Source: Bretschneidera sinensis (taxonomy: Eukaryota > Streptophyta > Magnoliopsida > Brassicales > Akaniaceae). From it: DNA of 64,000 bases. The notes beneath the pieces were generated by a model, which was given only the letters and a program-made list of their open reading frames with translations, made no database searches and was not told the origin of the DNA. Where the stretch lies: the NCBI GenBank assembly GCA_023935145.1, contig CM043700.1, positions 26,930,001 to 26,994,000 on the forward strand, written 5' to 3'. Made by a program: the position numbers and the translations under genes. Shown piece after piece: positions 1 to 12,668 of the stretch (positions within the stretch are counted from its first letter, which is position 1; each line of letters begins with the position of its first letter).

Positions 1-232
1 TACTTGGTGTATATTACAAATGAAAGCCAAATGAGTATTTATAGGCTTCAAAAACAAGTTGCATTAATGATGGCAGCTCACCATTAATATTGGCAGTTCA
101 CCATTAATGTTGGCAGCTGTAGCACATGACCTTTACCATTAATATTGGCAGCTCTAGCACATGGCCTTTGTGATTAATATTAGCGGCCTTTGTCATTAAT
201 ATTAGCAGCCTTTGTCTCCACCTTTAATAGTT
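1..232 (-). repeat. Partial LTR-like sequence at the left edge, in the intron of the HIBCH-like gene
   Basis: The first 60 bases resemble the TATA-bearing part of the Copia-3 LTRs (near 54265 and 58735): they share the word tatttataggcttcaa and a preceding cttggtgt / attacaaat pattern, so the TATA-like TATAAATA reads on the minus strand. It is followed by about six imperfect copies of a cattaatattggcag unit (about 62-215). A tctccacctt stretch near 220 could be the reverse complement of a polypurine tract. The left end is cut by the window and no clean TG/CA boundary is visible, so only a degenerate LTR is inferred. Confidence 0.4.
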
Positions 233-288
233 ACTGTTTGATTTCTTTTGAATTAGGCAAGATTCAAGAGAGAGGGAGAGAGAGGCAC

Positions 289-553
289 CTAAGTTCATGG
301 TGTTGAGGGCTTTGGGGCGATCGAGAGTAATGACCGTGACGCCATTTGGATGCATATTCCCTTTAACGAATTCTTCGCTGCTGCTATTGCCAGCCATGGT
401 TGAGAATGTTCGACGATTAGTGAGAGAGAGTTTGGAGTAAATATTTTCGCAACGAGAGAAATTGAGGTGTTGATAGTGAGTAATTATTGAGTTGTTCTTG
501 AAGAACAAGAGACTTGTTTGCGATTTAGTGAGGAGCTGAGAAAGTGAGAGCAA
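289..553 (-). CDS. 3-hydroxyisobutyryl-CoA hydrolase-like protein, exon 1 (partial gene)
   Basis: This is the first coding exon of a minus-strand gene that runs off the left edge. The Met at 551-553 starts a peptide rich in Ser, Leu, Arg and Asn with few acids, typical of a mitochondrial presequence. It is followed by FVKGN and then [19 protein letters not shown], the N-terminal beta-strand and substrate loop of the crotonase fold as found in plant CHY1/HIBCH-like enzymes of valine breakdown. The exon ends at 289 with AACTTAG before GTGCCT, a good donor. Reading on past this point loses similarity. The active-site residues lie in exons outside the window, so activity cannot be judged. Enoyl-CoA hydratase is a less likely alternative. 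Confidence 0.8.
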
Positions 554-1607
554 ACTTCTAGTGTTCTGTTTCCTTTAGCTATAGTATATCATTTATGGAG
601 GAACTGCTGGCTGTACAAATCTTTTGATTTACACTGATTAAAACTTTAATCCGTTTTTTTTAGAATTTTATTAATAATATTTTACATTATTTAAAAAAAA
701 TTTAAAAAAATTTCAAAAATTAACTATCTGTGTAGCTAAGAATTTTTGCATTTATAGACGACGATTTTTTGATTGGTTTGGGTATAAATTATTAAGTTTA
801 AATTAATCCAAAAATTCACTAATAATCTTTAAAAGTATCGATAATATTAATTTTTAAATTTTATACTTATATAATATTATCAATAAAAAATTTTAAAATT
901 ATTAATAAAATTTTCAATCAGCCTAAACAATTAAGCTTAAACCTAAGTCAAAAAAAAAATTACTTAACGACAAGGAAATTGCTATAAAGCCAGATGATGC
1001 GACTGAAATCTTATTCAAGTTGACTGATTTACCCTCGAATTTTCTTCAATATTACTAGTACAAAGAATCAGGCTGAAGTCCAGCTACAAATATTGGGCCA
1101 AGTATGACGTTTAGCATGTAAGACATGGTTCTGAGGAGTTTAAATGTAATTAAAAAGATGTAGGAGTATTTTTTAAATTTAAATAAAAAGTTCACCCGTG
1201 GAGAAAAAGAAAGTAAATGTAGGTTTTTTTTAATTTTGAAAAATGTCTCACTTTTTAATTTTTTGTTGATTTGAATTGCATTTAAACAATTTTCAGACAA
1301 TATCTAAAGACAAAAAAAAATGATTCACAAACAATGGTAGGAATATGTCTATTTGGTTTCTTAGTTAAATTCGAGTTTCCTATAAAAAGTAATTAAAAAT
1401 ACTAATTTTAAATTAATCGATGAGCCAATTGTTACTGGTTGAGAGGAAAATGATCTTTCTTCCTCTTTTTCTGTTCAAAACTCATTTTCTCTGACAAAGT
1501 TTAATGGTGGCATATTGGTTTTTTGACTAGGTAAATCTTTTACTTTTTGAGTTTTTAGATAGATAAATAATTTAATAAATATATTTTAGTTAAAAAAAAT
1601 TCGATTA
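554..1607. other. AT-rich intergenic region
   Basis: This is the shared upstream/downstream region between the HIBCH-like gene, whose promoter lies here, and the duplicated block beginning at 1608. It has many A and T runs. I see no reading frame with recognisable protein similarity and no RNA gene. Confidence 0.6.
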
Positions 1608-2169
1608 GATAAACTAACAGAGTTAAAATCACATATCGAATTCAATTTAATTGAATTTCAAATCAAAATTTTCGAATTAACTTTTTTTAACGAATGCACT
1701 GTCGACTTAATTTCACCGCCAATTGAATATTTTCACGAACTATTACTCAAATTAAATGACTCAACACCACGAATAACAAAGCTACTTGGAAACCATACTA
1801 AAGTAGACAGTAGATAGACAATATATTTTACAATACTCCACAGGCCACCATCTCCTCTGTATCCATTATCCCATTCCCATGATAAAAGCTATAAATAAAA
1901 AAACAATGGGCATTTATTTGTGATCTTATCCTAGTTTACCTGCCCAATAAAAAAAAGAGAGAGAAAACACTACCCAGATTGATCTTCTTCCTCTTAATGA
2001 CCAATTAACGATCAAAAACCTAATACTCTACCTAGCACATCAAGAAGCTGAAGATGGGCAGTTAGCTGAGGAAAATGCCCGTAAGTTTCTACAATCTCCA
2101 CAGTTGATTTTCCCTTATTGATCTTCTTTTGCATGTAGTAGGCAACTGAGTTTGGCACAATAATATCAC
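1608..2169. repeat. Duplicated 562-bp block, copy 1 (truncated 3' end of the D14-like gene)
   Basis: This is a direct copy of 2764-3325 at a constant offset of 1156 bases. By eye there are two substitutions and no indels. It holds the 3' flank and the last 50 or so codons of the alpha/beta hydrolase on the minus strand, ending inside the codon run for the catalytic Asp. One coding difference (near 2080) is synonymous (TAC/TAT). It has no upstream exon or acceptor and is therefore a gene fragment. Confidence 0.9.
2013..2169 (-). pseudogene. C-terminal fragment of the D14/KAI2-like hydrolase
   Basis: This is the coding part of duplicated copy 1. It repeats the final codons of the intact gene, including the catalytic-His motif YGHFPQL and the same TGA stop. 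Upstream the identity stops abruptly at 2169 and unrelated sequence follows, so the nucleophile, the lid and most of the fold are missing. It cannot encode a hydrolase by itself. Its near identity to the parent means short reads will map to both. Confidence 0.8.
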
Positions 2170-2763
2170 AGGATAGATTAGATTACTATCCGGTTATATT
2201 AGATAAGAGGAGATTCAATAAATTAAAAAGAAAAATACTCGCAATAACATTATTGAATTATCCATCTTATTTAGCGTGAGGGGTAAAATCGTAAAAGGAA
2301 CACTATCTTATTCATAACTTATCTTTTTTTTTAATAAAAGAAGAAACTCTACATTGATCTGGAATATAACACCAGTTAACACACTTTTTTTCTAGCAAAA
2401 TTGGGCAAGGTTATGAGCCTGCTCAACAACCTGTGACCTTGGACACTACAAAACCTAAAATATGAACTATATCATGCAATACCGTAGGACAACTCAGAGC
2501 TGGGCAAAATATTACAATTTCTATTTATTTCTATTTTTTTTAATAAAATAAATCCATCTTCATTCACCAGTAATGGTGGAAAAAGTTAAAGAAAAAATTT
2601 ATTTTTTTTTATAAATAAAAGCTAAATTAAACGCTTGTGAAAGATTACAAAAGATGACAAATAATTCTAAAAAACTGAACCAAAAACCGTTGAAAAAATT
2701 ATAAACTGAAAAAGCAAACGGTAACTAAGCCAATGCTGGCCCGATTCTCCAGCAGAACAAATT
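2170..2763. other. Spacer between the two duplicated blocks
   Basis: The 594-bp spacer is AT-rich. Its first 38 or so bases (from atcacaggatagatt, starting in the preceding block) are an exact inverted match to 8850-8888. The remainder has no recognisable gene. See the findings for the junction. Confidence 0.6.
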
Positions 2764-3325
2764 GATAAACTAACAGAGTCAAAATCACATATCGAATTCA
2801 ATTTAATTGAATTTCAAATCAAAATTTTCGAATTAACTTTTTTTAACGAATGCACTGTCGACTTAATTTCACCGCCAATTGAATATTTTCACGAACTATT
2901 ACTCAAATTAAATGACTCAACACCACGAATAACAAAGCTACTTGGAAACCATACTAAAGTAGACAGTAGATAGACAATATATTTTACAATACTCCACAGG
3001 CCACCATCTCCTCTGTATCCATTATCCCATTCCCATGATAAAAGCTATAAATAAAAAAACAATGGGCATTTATTTGTGATCTTATCCTAGTTTACCTGCC
3101 CAATAAAAAAAAGAGAGAGAAAACACTACCCAGATTGATCTTCTTCCTCTTAATGACCAATTAACGATCAAAAACCTAATACTCTACCTAGCACATCAAG
3201 AAGCTGAAGATGGGCAGTTAGCTGAGGAAAATGCCCATAAGTTTCTACAATCTCCACAGTTGATTTTCCCTTATTGATCTTCTTTTGCATGTAGTAGGCA
3301 ACTGAGTTTGGCACAATAATATCAC
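2764..3325. repeat. Duplicated 562-bp block, copy 2 (in the functional gene)
   Basis: This is the second member of the direct repeat pair. It covers the 3' flank and the last part of exon 2 of the intact D14-like gene on the minus strand. Confidence 0.9.
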
Positions 3326-5366
3326 TACTGCTCTGAATAATGGTGGATGGAGTCAAAACCTCGTCAAGAATTTCCCTTTCATCGCTGTAAAAAACCGTCT
3401 TGGCTAAGGAGAGTGCAACTTCAGGTCTCATCCTCTTCAAGCATTTGCCAAATTTATCAACGGAGAGAGGATCCTTAGTATCCACGACGAGGGAGGGAAA
3501 ATGTGTAGCCCAATTTTCGAAGTTGGATTCTATGTTTGAGATGATATGATCAATCTCCGATTTCTTAAATCCTCCTTCATAATCATCCACATTTATAAAC
3601 CTATGAGCACAAGATAGTGGCAAAAATAATCAGCCTTAATTAAGTACACATAATCTAATTAATTTCTTACTTATGGCATAATTAAGTTTTATACATCAAA
3701 AGAAATTAACATTTACGAAAGTTGATTTCTTTATATATGACTGACCACCTTGCTGGCCCACTTATAATAAATTGCTTCAATGGATCTTTAAAGTTTTAGT
3801 GTATTGCAATTAGCTTTTTGAAGTTTTAATTTTGACAATTAAATTTTTCAATCACAATCTTTTTCATTAAAAATTTAAAATAAAATCAAATTAATGGTAA
3901 GATTAAATATCACATCATAAAATAAAAAATATTCAAATCTAAATTTATCAATATAACATTTAATCTTATTAAACTTTACTTCTATTTCATTTATTAAATA
4001 AAAAATATTGTTAGTCCTATATTTCCAACCTCCCATGTCCCATGTCCAAGCACAAGAGTACAAGACAAAGAACAGGACAGTATCATAAGCAATCTCTCAT
4101 GTCCACATGTTTGATTGCCACCTAAAAATAAATTAAAAACATCAAAATCACAGCTTTATTCAAAAGAAGAACCAGTTATTTAGGTCTTGGACCACAGGTA
4201 TAACTAGCATTAAATCTACGCCCCTCATAGTGGAAGAAATTTAATATATATATAAAGTAGTTATTCAGTCAAACAACTGATCTGATTACTGTTTTAATGT
4301 TGAAGTTAGAATATATTACAGAAATCCTATTATATCAGTAAATTTGTTGTAAAATAGTAAGTACAACCGATAGCATGAAAAGAAACTGTGAGGAAGCTCA
4401 GGCAAACAAAAGAACCAAACGCTATATCAACTATGCAACTGGACACCTGTTTTAAACCATCGAAAACTATAGTATTAATTTACATATAAGAGGCTTCATT
4501 AGCATTTTTTTTTAATGTTTTACCGATTTTACTTTTAATAAATTACTGTAATGAATAAAGATGTGAAGAGGTATCCAATTTGTGGTTCTTTCTTGTGGTC
4601 CAAATATCTTTACCTGAACCAAAATACTCCACACGAAAGTTGTAAGAGATAAAAGATGGACGAAATCTCATCTTCTCCAGAATAAAAACCAACTAAATCA
4701 GTACAAAATTGTAAAGAGCATGGAATTACTTGAATTAACTCTATTTATGCTTTAATCATGTAGCATATACTAATTAAGTTGTAAATTAAGCAACCAACCG
4801 AAGAGCTATATGTTGACAATTAGTACTCTATAGCAGCTGGCAAGAAAGCAATGAAACTTAATTAATTTGCAATTTTTTCTATTAAGAAAGACAGTTTTTT
4901 TTTTTTAAACTGTTTATATGTAATTAGAAATAAATTAATTTATATGTAAATAAGAGAAAAGAAAAAGAAAAAAAGGGTACCTAGGAGAAGCTCCAATGAG
5001 TATGAGGCTCTTAAAAAGATGAGGTCTTTTAATGGAAGCAATGCATCCAATGATACCAGACATGGAGTGCCCAATGAAAATGAAAGATTTCAAGTTCATT
5101 TCATCTACAAGAGCTATCAAATCATGTGCAAAGGCATCATAGGAAGAGTACTTGACAGGATCAAAGAGGTTTGGATCTTTTACAGCTCCAGAAAAGTTCC
5201 AGTCAAAAACCACAACCTGGTAGTGCTTAGCCAAGAAAGGAACAACTTTGTCCCAAACAGACTGATCTCCTCCAAACCCATGTGCAAGAATCACGACTTC
5301 GCTACCGGAGCCCATGATTCTTGCATTCATGGCTGCTGAGATGCCTTTCTCTTGCATGATCACCAT
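3168..5366 (-). CDS. D14/KAI2-family (RsbQ-like) alpha/beta hydrolase, two exons
   Basis: Exon 1 is 4981-5366, the intron is 3601-4980 (GT-AG) and exon 2 is 3168-3600, giving 272 residues; D14 and KAI2 are about 267-270. The join (AG|G) restores an uninterrupted frame at GASPR-FINVDDYEGGF. The fold carries the oxyanion motif HGFGGDQS near residue 29 and the nucleophile Ser101 in GHSMSG. The acid is Asp222 in SSDIIVP and the base is His252 in YGHFPQL, so the triad is complete. The family binds or hydrolyses butenolides (strigolactone, karrikin-type ligands) and acts with an F-box partner. Which of the D14, KAI2 or DLK2 branches this belongs to cannot be settled by eye. I start at MVIMQEK; MQEK (5357) is possible, and an upstream in-frame Met at 5411 adds a hydrophobic stretch unlike the family. 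The 3' end is partly duplicated at 1608-2169. Confidence 0.88.
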
Positions 5367-5411
5367 GTTGATTTTGTGTAGAAAGCAAAACAAGAAAGAT
5401 ATAGTATACAC

Positions 5412-7252
5412 TAATTAAGGGAGTGGGAGAGAGAGCTTGCTTTGAGCTGTGTTTGGTCTTGTTCTACCCTCCCTTATGACTTATTTATAGGAAGGCAGGG
5501 AGGTTTATTTAGTATTAAACAAGCAAGATTTGCTAATTTACTGTTAATTAATTATAAGCATTGTTATAATTTGGACAGTATCTTTCTACGTAAAAGCTAT
5601 TTTGGCAAATAAAATTTTCTTTTGTAGAAGCATTGACAATAACAAGCCACTAAACGTAACTCCATGGAGTCAAGTATAAAGTTTTACTAGTGCTAGGGTA
5701 ATTATAACCTATCATTTAAAAGAGATTGAAAATTATTACTATCGAATAACGTAAGTTATAAAAAAATGGTGGCATTGTTAAAGTGTGATTTGTTAATATC
5801 ATATCAAATCAATCTTGCCATAAATTGCTGACTGAAAACTGTAGGATATCAAAATTATTATAGCTGTTGGGTTCCATAACTGCTAGCTCTTGACTTTGTA
5901 GGATATATTGCTTCAAGGCCCTCAACTTATGGCGGGTTGGGCATTTCATGTAAGGCAGAAATAAATTTTTTCTTTTTTAAAGGATGGGCAATTCAAATTG
6001 AAACACTCCATCATCATGAATTCAAACCTTATCACTTAAAAAAGAAACCCATCAAATTGTAGCATTAATTACTAGCGTAATTTATATATCAATTAGACGG
6101 ATGTTGGTCTTTTCAATTTAAGGAAGAAACTATAAATTTAATTTATGTTTATCTCAATTTTTTATTTGATTTGGATGCATAAAATTGTGCCACTTAAAAA
6201 AATATCACATCATCGTCTTAAACCAATTAATTAAAACTTAAATACTTTAGTTTTAAGTTAAAAAAATAACCATAAGTTTTTTGCTATTTTGCAATTTGCA
6301 ACAAATACAAGCTACTGATCGAAACAGGATCTGACTACAATAAGAAAAGTTACTGAACACATAACAGAGTTTCATTAGAGCAACTGAAAAAGAAAGCATT
6401 CCTTGTTTCAGTTTTTCACTAAGCCATGAAATGAAGTTGAGCTCAATATTTCATATCGATATTTCAGATCAATGGAAAAAAAAAATTTCTAGATCAGTGG
6501 TAATGATTTATATTCTATCTCAACGACTATGTAGATAGTTAGAAATTTGAAACTTGATATTTCATGTGAATTGGTCTGTAACTGTGTCCTTCTCAATTCA
6601 ATGAAATTCTATTTTTTGCTTTGCTAATTAAAAAAAAGAATAAGTCATCTCATAGAAATTTGAAAAAAGAATCCAATAATTTACAAAAATTGATGTTGAA
6701 AGGTTTAGGATGGATTCTTAATGAATATTAAAGAAATTGGAAAAAAATAATTTTAGGAGAAAGTGAAAATGAAAAAAAAAAAGCTTATGGATATTTTTTT
6801 AATTTAAAACTAAAGTATTTAAGTTTTAATTAATTAGTTTAAGATGATGATCTCATATAATTTTTTAAGTGATATAATATTATCTATTCAAATCAAATAG
6901 AGTGTTGAGATGAATATAAATTGAACACAAAGTTCTCACCTTAAATTAAGAGAACCATGATTTCAAACAGAGTGTCACATGTACTCTTGTTTGTTGGAGC
7001 TTTTTGATAATCAAAAGTATTTTTTTTAGTGAATAAAAGTTTTGATACGAGGATAAGTGAATAAAAACATTTTTATGTGAAATAATTTTGATTTGATTTT
7101 ACACAAAAGAGGATAGAAGCACATGTTTTCATGTAAAAAAAGACAGTTCATTTCGTTGATTCATTTATGCAGCTGGGGAATCCGTCGTTTCGGCTACCAC
7201 AATGGTGTATTTCATCGCCTCCCTTTCCTGGAAAGTTTATTACTTTATTTAA

Positions 7253-7256
<4 letters not shown>
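5412..7256. other. Promoter region of the D14-like gene and intergenic DNA
   Basis: The region immediately upstream of the minus-strand hydrolase contains ttatttatagg near 5480, whose reverse complement gives a TATA-like CCTATAAATAA about 110 bases before the start codon. The remainder is AT-rich, with no recognisable gene. Confidence 0.5.

Positions 7257-7292
<36 letters not shown>
7257..7292. repeat. (TA)n microsatellite
   Basis: About 18 uninterrupted TA units follow aagtg. Apparent reading frames through it give only Ile-Tyr repeats. Confidence 0.95.
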
Positions 7293-7294
<2 letters not shown>

Positions 7295-8464
7295 TTGTTT
7301 ATTTACATACAAATCAATTAAATTTTTACCAAATATTTTCAATACAATTAAACTAAATCTGAAAGTTTTTTTATTGTTGCAGCAGAGATTTGGGCTTATA
7401 TTGTAACGATCTATTTTGAGTTTGTCACTTTCGAGACGATGTTGTTACATTTTGAAAATCCTAACACGACACATATATACAACAAGAAAAAAATGTCAAC
7501 AAAATTTTTTTCATCAATCCTCAACCCTCAACAGGAGAGGTACATCATTCTGATATTGACTTAAATATTATATATAACGTAAAATGTATAAATATTTACA
7601 AATAAATTTCTATCAAAAAAACAAGTTAAAAAGGCCATGAGAGGCAAAAAAAAACTATTAAGTGTTGCCAAATCATTTACTAATGTTAACAGTATTTAAG
7701 TAAAACTTAGTAGATAAATTCAATTTTTAATTGATTCCAAGCATAAAATTCAATTCAATTCTAGTGTTTAATAAAATTATACCAAACATGAAAATTTACT
7801 TAAGTTAATTTGCAAATGAATTTTAATTTCGATTTATTTTAAAATTAAATATAAATTTATTTATAAATAAATTTTAATTTCAATTCATTTGAAAATGAAA
7901 TAGATTTTATAGTTCAGCTCATACCAATCTGAGTGTTAATGATTGTCCTCTACCACTTTTCATCCAATTAAATGATTATTTTTTCGTTAATTTTAGATTT
8001 ATAAATTATCTAATTTTTTAAAATATAGTTTAATGTAGTACATTAATTTTAAATTTTTTTTTTTAATTTTAATTCAAAAAATTATTTAAGAGAATAAATA
8101 TAAAAAATTTAAAATGAACAAACAATATGAAAACGAAAGACTACGAAAAATTGGGATACAATCAATTAAAAAAACTTTTTCTTTTGTGGTTAGGGTATTT
8201 TAAGCATTTTTAATTTATCAATGCCTTAATCATTATTAAAAAATAAAATTTATCTTAAAAATCATTATCATTATTATTATTATTATTTGATCAAATAATA
8301 AATAATTTATAAATTCATAATATATTTTTCCAAAATCATGAATTAAACCATATAATGACATAAAGTCGGATTTTGAGACTTCTGTATCAGCGCTCAACAT
8401 CAAATAGATGGTGGAGCCGTAGGAGATAGTGACGGGGAGCAGACGTGTTCACACACAAAAGGAT
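7293..8464. other. AT-rich intergenic region
   Basis: No gene is recognised. It contains a short (ATT)n tract near 8268-8288. Confidence 0.6.
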
Positions 8465-8580
8465 TATTTTGTTTTTTTGTGTTTATTGTTTGTGATATTA
8501 TTGAGATAAGTCCAAGACCCACCTTTTTTCTGCCATTAAAGTAGCCCAGCCCCACCACGTGAAACTACATAATTTATCAA
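8465..8580. repeat. Dispersed 115-bp block with G-box, copy A
   Basis: It shares long stretches with 18695-18805 in the same orientation, including gagataagtccaaga, ctgccattaaagt and cccagccccaccacgtgaa. A CACGTG G-box core is conserved in both. Similarity stops at both sides. Confidence 0.7.
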
Positions 8581-11331
8581 CAGCAACTATATATGCTTTT
8601 CTTTTAAAAAAATACATATTACGCTCTTATTGATTGCAGTATTTTTTTTTTATAAAAAAAAACTACATTTTATCATTACTTTAACTACTGAGTGAAGTGC
8701 ATGTAATTAATATATTTTTTTTAATTTTTTTTAACAAAATTGATATTTAATTTTTTATACATATATAAAGTGATTTGTATGTAATTAATATATTTTTTTT
8801 AATTTTTAAACTTTTTTTAAATGAGTCATTTATTATAAAACCGAGAAAGTATAATATAACCGGATAGTAATCTAATCTATCCTGTGATTTTTTTTTTTTT
8901 TTTTTTTTTATATATGTAAGCATATGTCATGAGATTACAAATTGAATTCATCCCCATAGGTATAAAGTAATTAGTTAAGAGTTAAGACAATAATGATGTT
9001 TGGGTTCAATATAATAACAATTTTTAATTGAAGTTTATTTTTTAAAATTTATTAAAAATTTAATTTAATTAAATCAAACCAAATTTTATTAAATAATAAT
9101 TAAACATAAATTAATAAGTAGTTTGATTTGATTAAGTTTTTAAAAAAATTTTAAAAAATAAACTATGGCTTTAAGTTTGACTCAAATATCACAAATGATT
9201 CAAAAATTAGTTAATTAATGGTTAAATTAATTTATAGATCAAAAATTAATTAAAGCTTTAAGCTAAGTCATTGATGAATAATTAATACTTGAACGTGTTA
9301 CATTATAATTAATTAAAAGTTTAAGTACTCCATTTATCCCATAATTTTTGTCACGTTTACTATTTAACAAATTAAATGAACATTTTTTTTCTATTGTTAA
9401 ATCATTAAGAATTTTTTTTTCCATACATACAGAGTTTAAAAGTTGTCAAAAAATATTTTATATTTTAAAAATAATATATATAAAAAATAATAAAATACTT
9501 TTAATTTTATAACCATACATACACACACGTTAAATTGCATTGTTAGGATATTTCTTTGCGTTTTACAAACTCAGAGATAAAATGTTATGAACTGCAGAGG
9601 AGATAGGAGTAGTGTTGTTTAACGCGTGCACATGTATAATCATAAAATTAAAAATATTTTTATTTTATTAATCTTATATTTCGTTTAATCTGATAAAAAT
9701 TTTGATTAACACGCATTATTAACATGCGTGTTGAGATATTAGTATATATATAAAATCATGAATTTAAAGTAAGAGTGACTTCGAAAGAAAACAAAAACCA
9801 ACTTTAGACCAAAACAACAAAATTAGCTCGTTGGTTAATACCCAAAAATTTATCATCCACACATGCTTGATATAATAACAGTAGGAAAACTTGGAAGTAA
9901 ATTTGTCACTTCCTTAATTCAATAATGGCGGCATCATGCACGCTGATGCAACAGTAGTGATTGAGCCTGAACTATGAAGTAACTACTGATGACCCATACA
10001 TGCTCCATCAACATTTTGAAAGGTCTCTTGTTTGGAACTACGGAGTACTAATGTTAGTTTCGCTAATATATACTGTAATTATGTAGTAAATTTTTTAATG
10101 ACAGTTAACGTATTTTTCTCATGCACTCTTTTTTTTGGTAGACTTTATTTTATGGAAATCTGATTTTTTTTTTAAATATAGGAAATATTCTGAAAGATAA
10201 GAAGAGTAACAAAAGACAGAGCCCTTTTTGTCCAAACACAAACGTCATAATTATTTGTGTGGATTTTAAAATTAATTGTTTTGAAAAACAAATTACTTGA
10301 TGAAATTAAATTTTTAATTTTTAAAATAATTATATTATATCCTCGTTAAAAAAGAAAAAAAGCGTCCTTCCAAAAGGATAAAGAATGGAAATGGGACATC
10401 TTTTAAAATCAAGTCAGTGGAATGCCCACTTTCTGTGTCAGACATGCCAAATAGAGACAGTGAGCACTAAAGTATGAACTTAATATAAAATCCTGATAGT
10501 ACATGACAAGACTGAAGGAGGATTAAATCGTAATTTCTGTCGGTGTAATTAAATTGTATAAAGCTGGCCAAAAGATTCAATGTATCTTATCAAATAGTAT
10601 GAAAGCCTAGCCAATGTTGACTACAACAAAGTTAGCTCAAAGTATTTTGGAGACACTGCACTGCTCGTTCTTAAAGTAAGCATCTAACACTTGAAATTTT
10701 TTATTATTAAAAATATTTTTATTTTTTTACTATCAAAAAACAAAAAAAAATGATACACTACGTGATAAATCATTTGTTTAGTCATCAACAAACTCTGTAA
10801 AAGATTGTAATAAAGTGATTAGTAGGGTATCATTACTGATCGGGATTGCAGTTACTCCTATACTATAGAGTCATAAAAAAAGATTTTAGTTGGTTTAATT
10901 AGCAGTTTATAAACAAATATAAATTTACATCTATTTAACATATTACACAAAATTAGGAGGTTTTCATGATATGATTTTTTTTCGAATTTTACTAAGGAAA
11001 TTAAAGAACAATTATTTACAATTGATTATTTTCTCTCACAATCCAGAAAATCAAATTTATTAAATGACTAATCAATTTGGTTCAATGTAGACAACGAATT
11101 CATGTCTTAATCACATATCAAAATTGAATCAAAGTGCAAGCCTAAAGAGGTTATACATTTTATAAATTCATTCTTAGATAATCCCTAAGCTTAGGAAAAG
11201 TCCATCAGCTAGTTATTTTGTTTAAGCAAACAAGTCAATACTTAGTGCATCCCTACAATTACTTAAACAAATCATTAAGATCAAAAGGAATTATGATTCA
11301 ATAACATGCTCTTTATTCCTATGAAAAAATC
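8581..11331. other. AT-rich intergenic region
   Basis: I see no gene. There is a T-run near 8887-8909 beside the 38-bp sequence that is inverted relative to 2165-2202. The rest has many short A/T runs. Confidence 0.6.
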
Positions 11332-11649
11332 CATGGATAAAGAACATGCAATTTCCAGAACATTGGCTATTATTCATAGCTTTTACCACTTTAAATCGTA
11401 CTCCAGATCAATTAGGTGAAAGGAAGTGTGATTATGGCTTCAATGATTTGCAATATCAAAGTTTTCAATATAACAGAACCGAAAATTCAACATGAATAAA
11501 GAACATGCAATTTCCAGAACATTGGCTATTGTTCATAGCTTTTACCACTTTAAATCGTATTCCAGATCAATTAGGTGATCGAAAGTGTGATTATGGCTTC
11601 AATGAATTGCAATATCAAAGTTTTCAATATAACAGAACTGAAAATTCAA
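11332..11649. repeat. Tandem duplication, 159-bp period, two copies
   Basis: Copy 1 (11332-11490) and copy 2 (11491-11649) both begin catgRataaagaacatgc and run through ttggctatt and ttcaatataacagaac with a few substitutions. The origin of the sequence is not recognised. Confidence 0.9.
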
Positions 11650-11930
11650 CATATGTAATAAAGATCACGAATTCATATGTCTATATATCATGAACAATTC
11701 AAAAACATCAAAGAATAAATCTTAAAATTAACCAACTCATTGAATTAACAATAATCTCCAATATAAGAATCCAACACAGTATTCTTTAATCCAATAACAA
11801 CAAGGTTTGAAACAATTAAAAAGAATAGTCATAAGGGTTACACTTTTTTAACACAATCAAGGAAGCTTGATGGTGATGGTGATGATCTTCACGGCTATGA
11901 TGATGGATGATGGAGAGCACAATTTGGAGA

Positions 11931-12202
11931 TGTAGGATTAAGCCAAGTTATTATATCTTTATTATTATTGTTATGATATTAGGTTAGATTTATCTTTTTA
12001 GATAATTCCTATTTATCATGTGTTAGGATTATCAGATAGTTAGGATTATCATAGTTTTATTTTGCCATTATCAGTTAGAGGTTTGGTGTTATCATTTTAC
12101 CTCATCACAGCTACTATAAATAGTTGGCCTCAGTTCATTGTAAAATTAATCATTCAATAAACAGTTCTTCAGAAAATTCTTTTTTGTGTGTGAAATTTTA
12201 CA
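11931..12202 (+). repeat. Copia-1 5' LTR
   Basis: Begins tgtaggattaagcc and ends aaattttaca. It has a TATA-like ctataaatag near 12114. About 16 differences from the 3' LTR by eye over 272 positions, most of them transitions, with no length change. Confidence 0.95.
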
Positions 12203-12203
12203 T

Positions 12204-12220
12204 TTGGTATTAGAACCTGG
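12204..12220 (+). other. Copia-1 primer-binding site (initiator-Met tRNA), degenerate
   Basis: The sequence ttggtattagaacctgg, just inside the LTR, matches the plant consensus tggtatcagagc with two changes (c to t, g to a). Confidence 0.75.
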
Positions 12221-12668
12221 TTTGAGGCTTGGATGGCAGTAAGGTAGGATTCAGGAGTTCAGAATCCAGGAGTGGTAGGCAGATCCAGGAGTTGAGGACC
12301 TAGGAGTTCAGAGCAGCAGTCAGTGACGCCGGACAGACCTCCACGCAACCCACGCGTCACCAGAAAGTGAAACGTCACCACTAACACCAGAAGGTACAGA
12401 CAATGCCGACCAGATCTGACGATCGTTGGTTATAGTTGACCAGCAGAGGTTGTTGGCCGTACCTTTCTTGACCGGAATACGTTGTCGTCAACCGAGAAAT
12501 TCACCGGAATCGTGACTTGCAGCTAACCCGTGACCATTATCGTGAACGAGAGATAGGTTGTGAAGAACTTGAGAGATCTGGTGTGTTTTGATTTTTGGTT
12601 TTGCTGATATAATGGTTTGTTCACATTTTTTTTCTTTTTATTATTATTATTGTTTTTGGCAAATTACA

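Noticed and set aside
7123..7406. Several short frames through the (TA)n tract
   Set aside because: They are low-complexity Ile-Tyr repeats made by the microsatellite.
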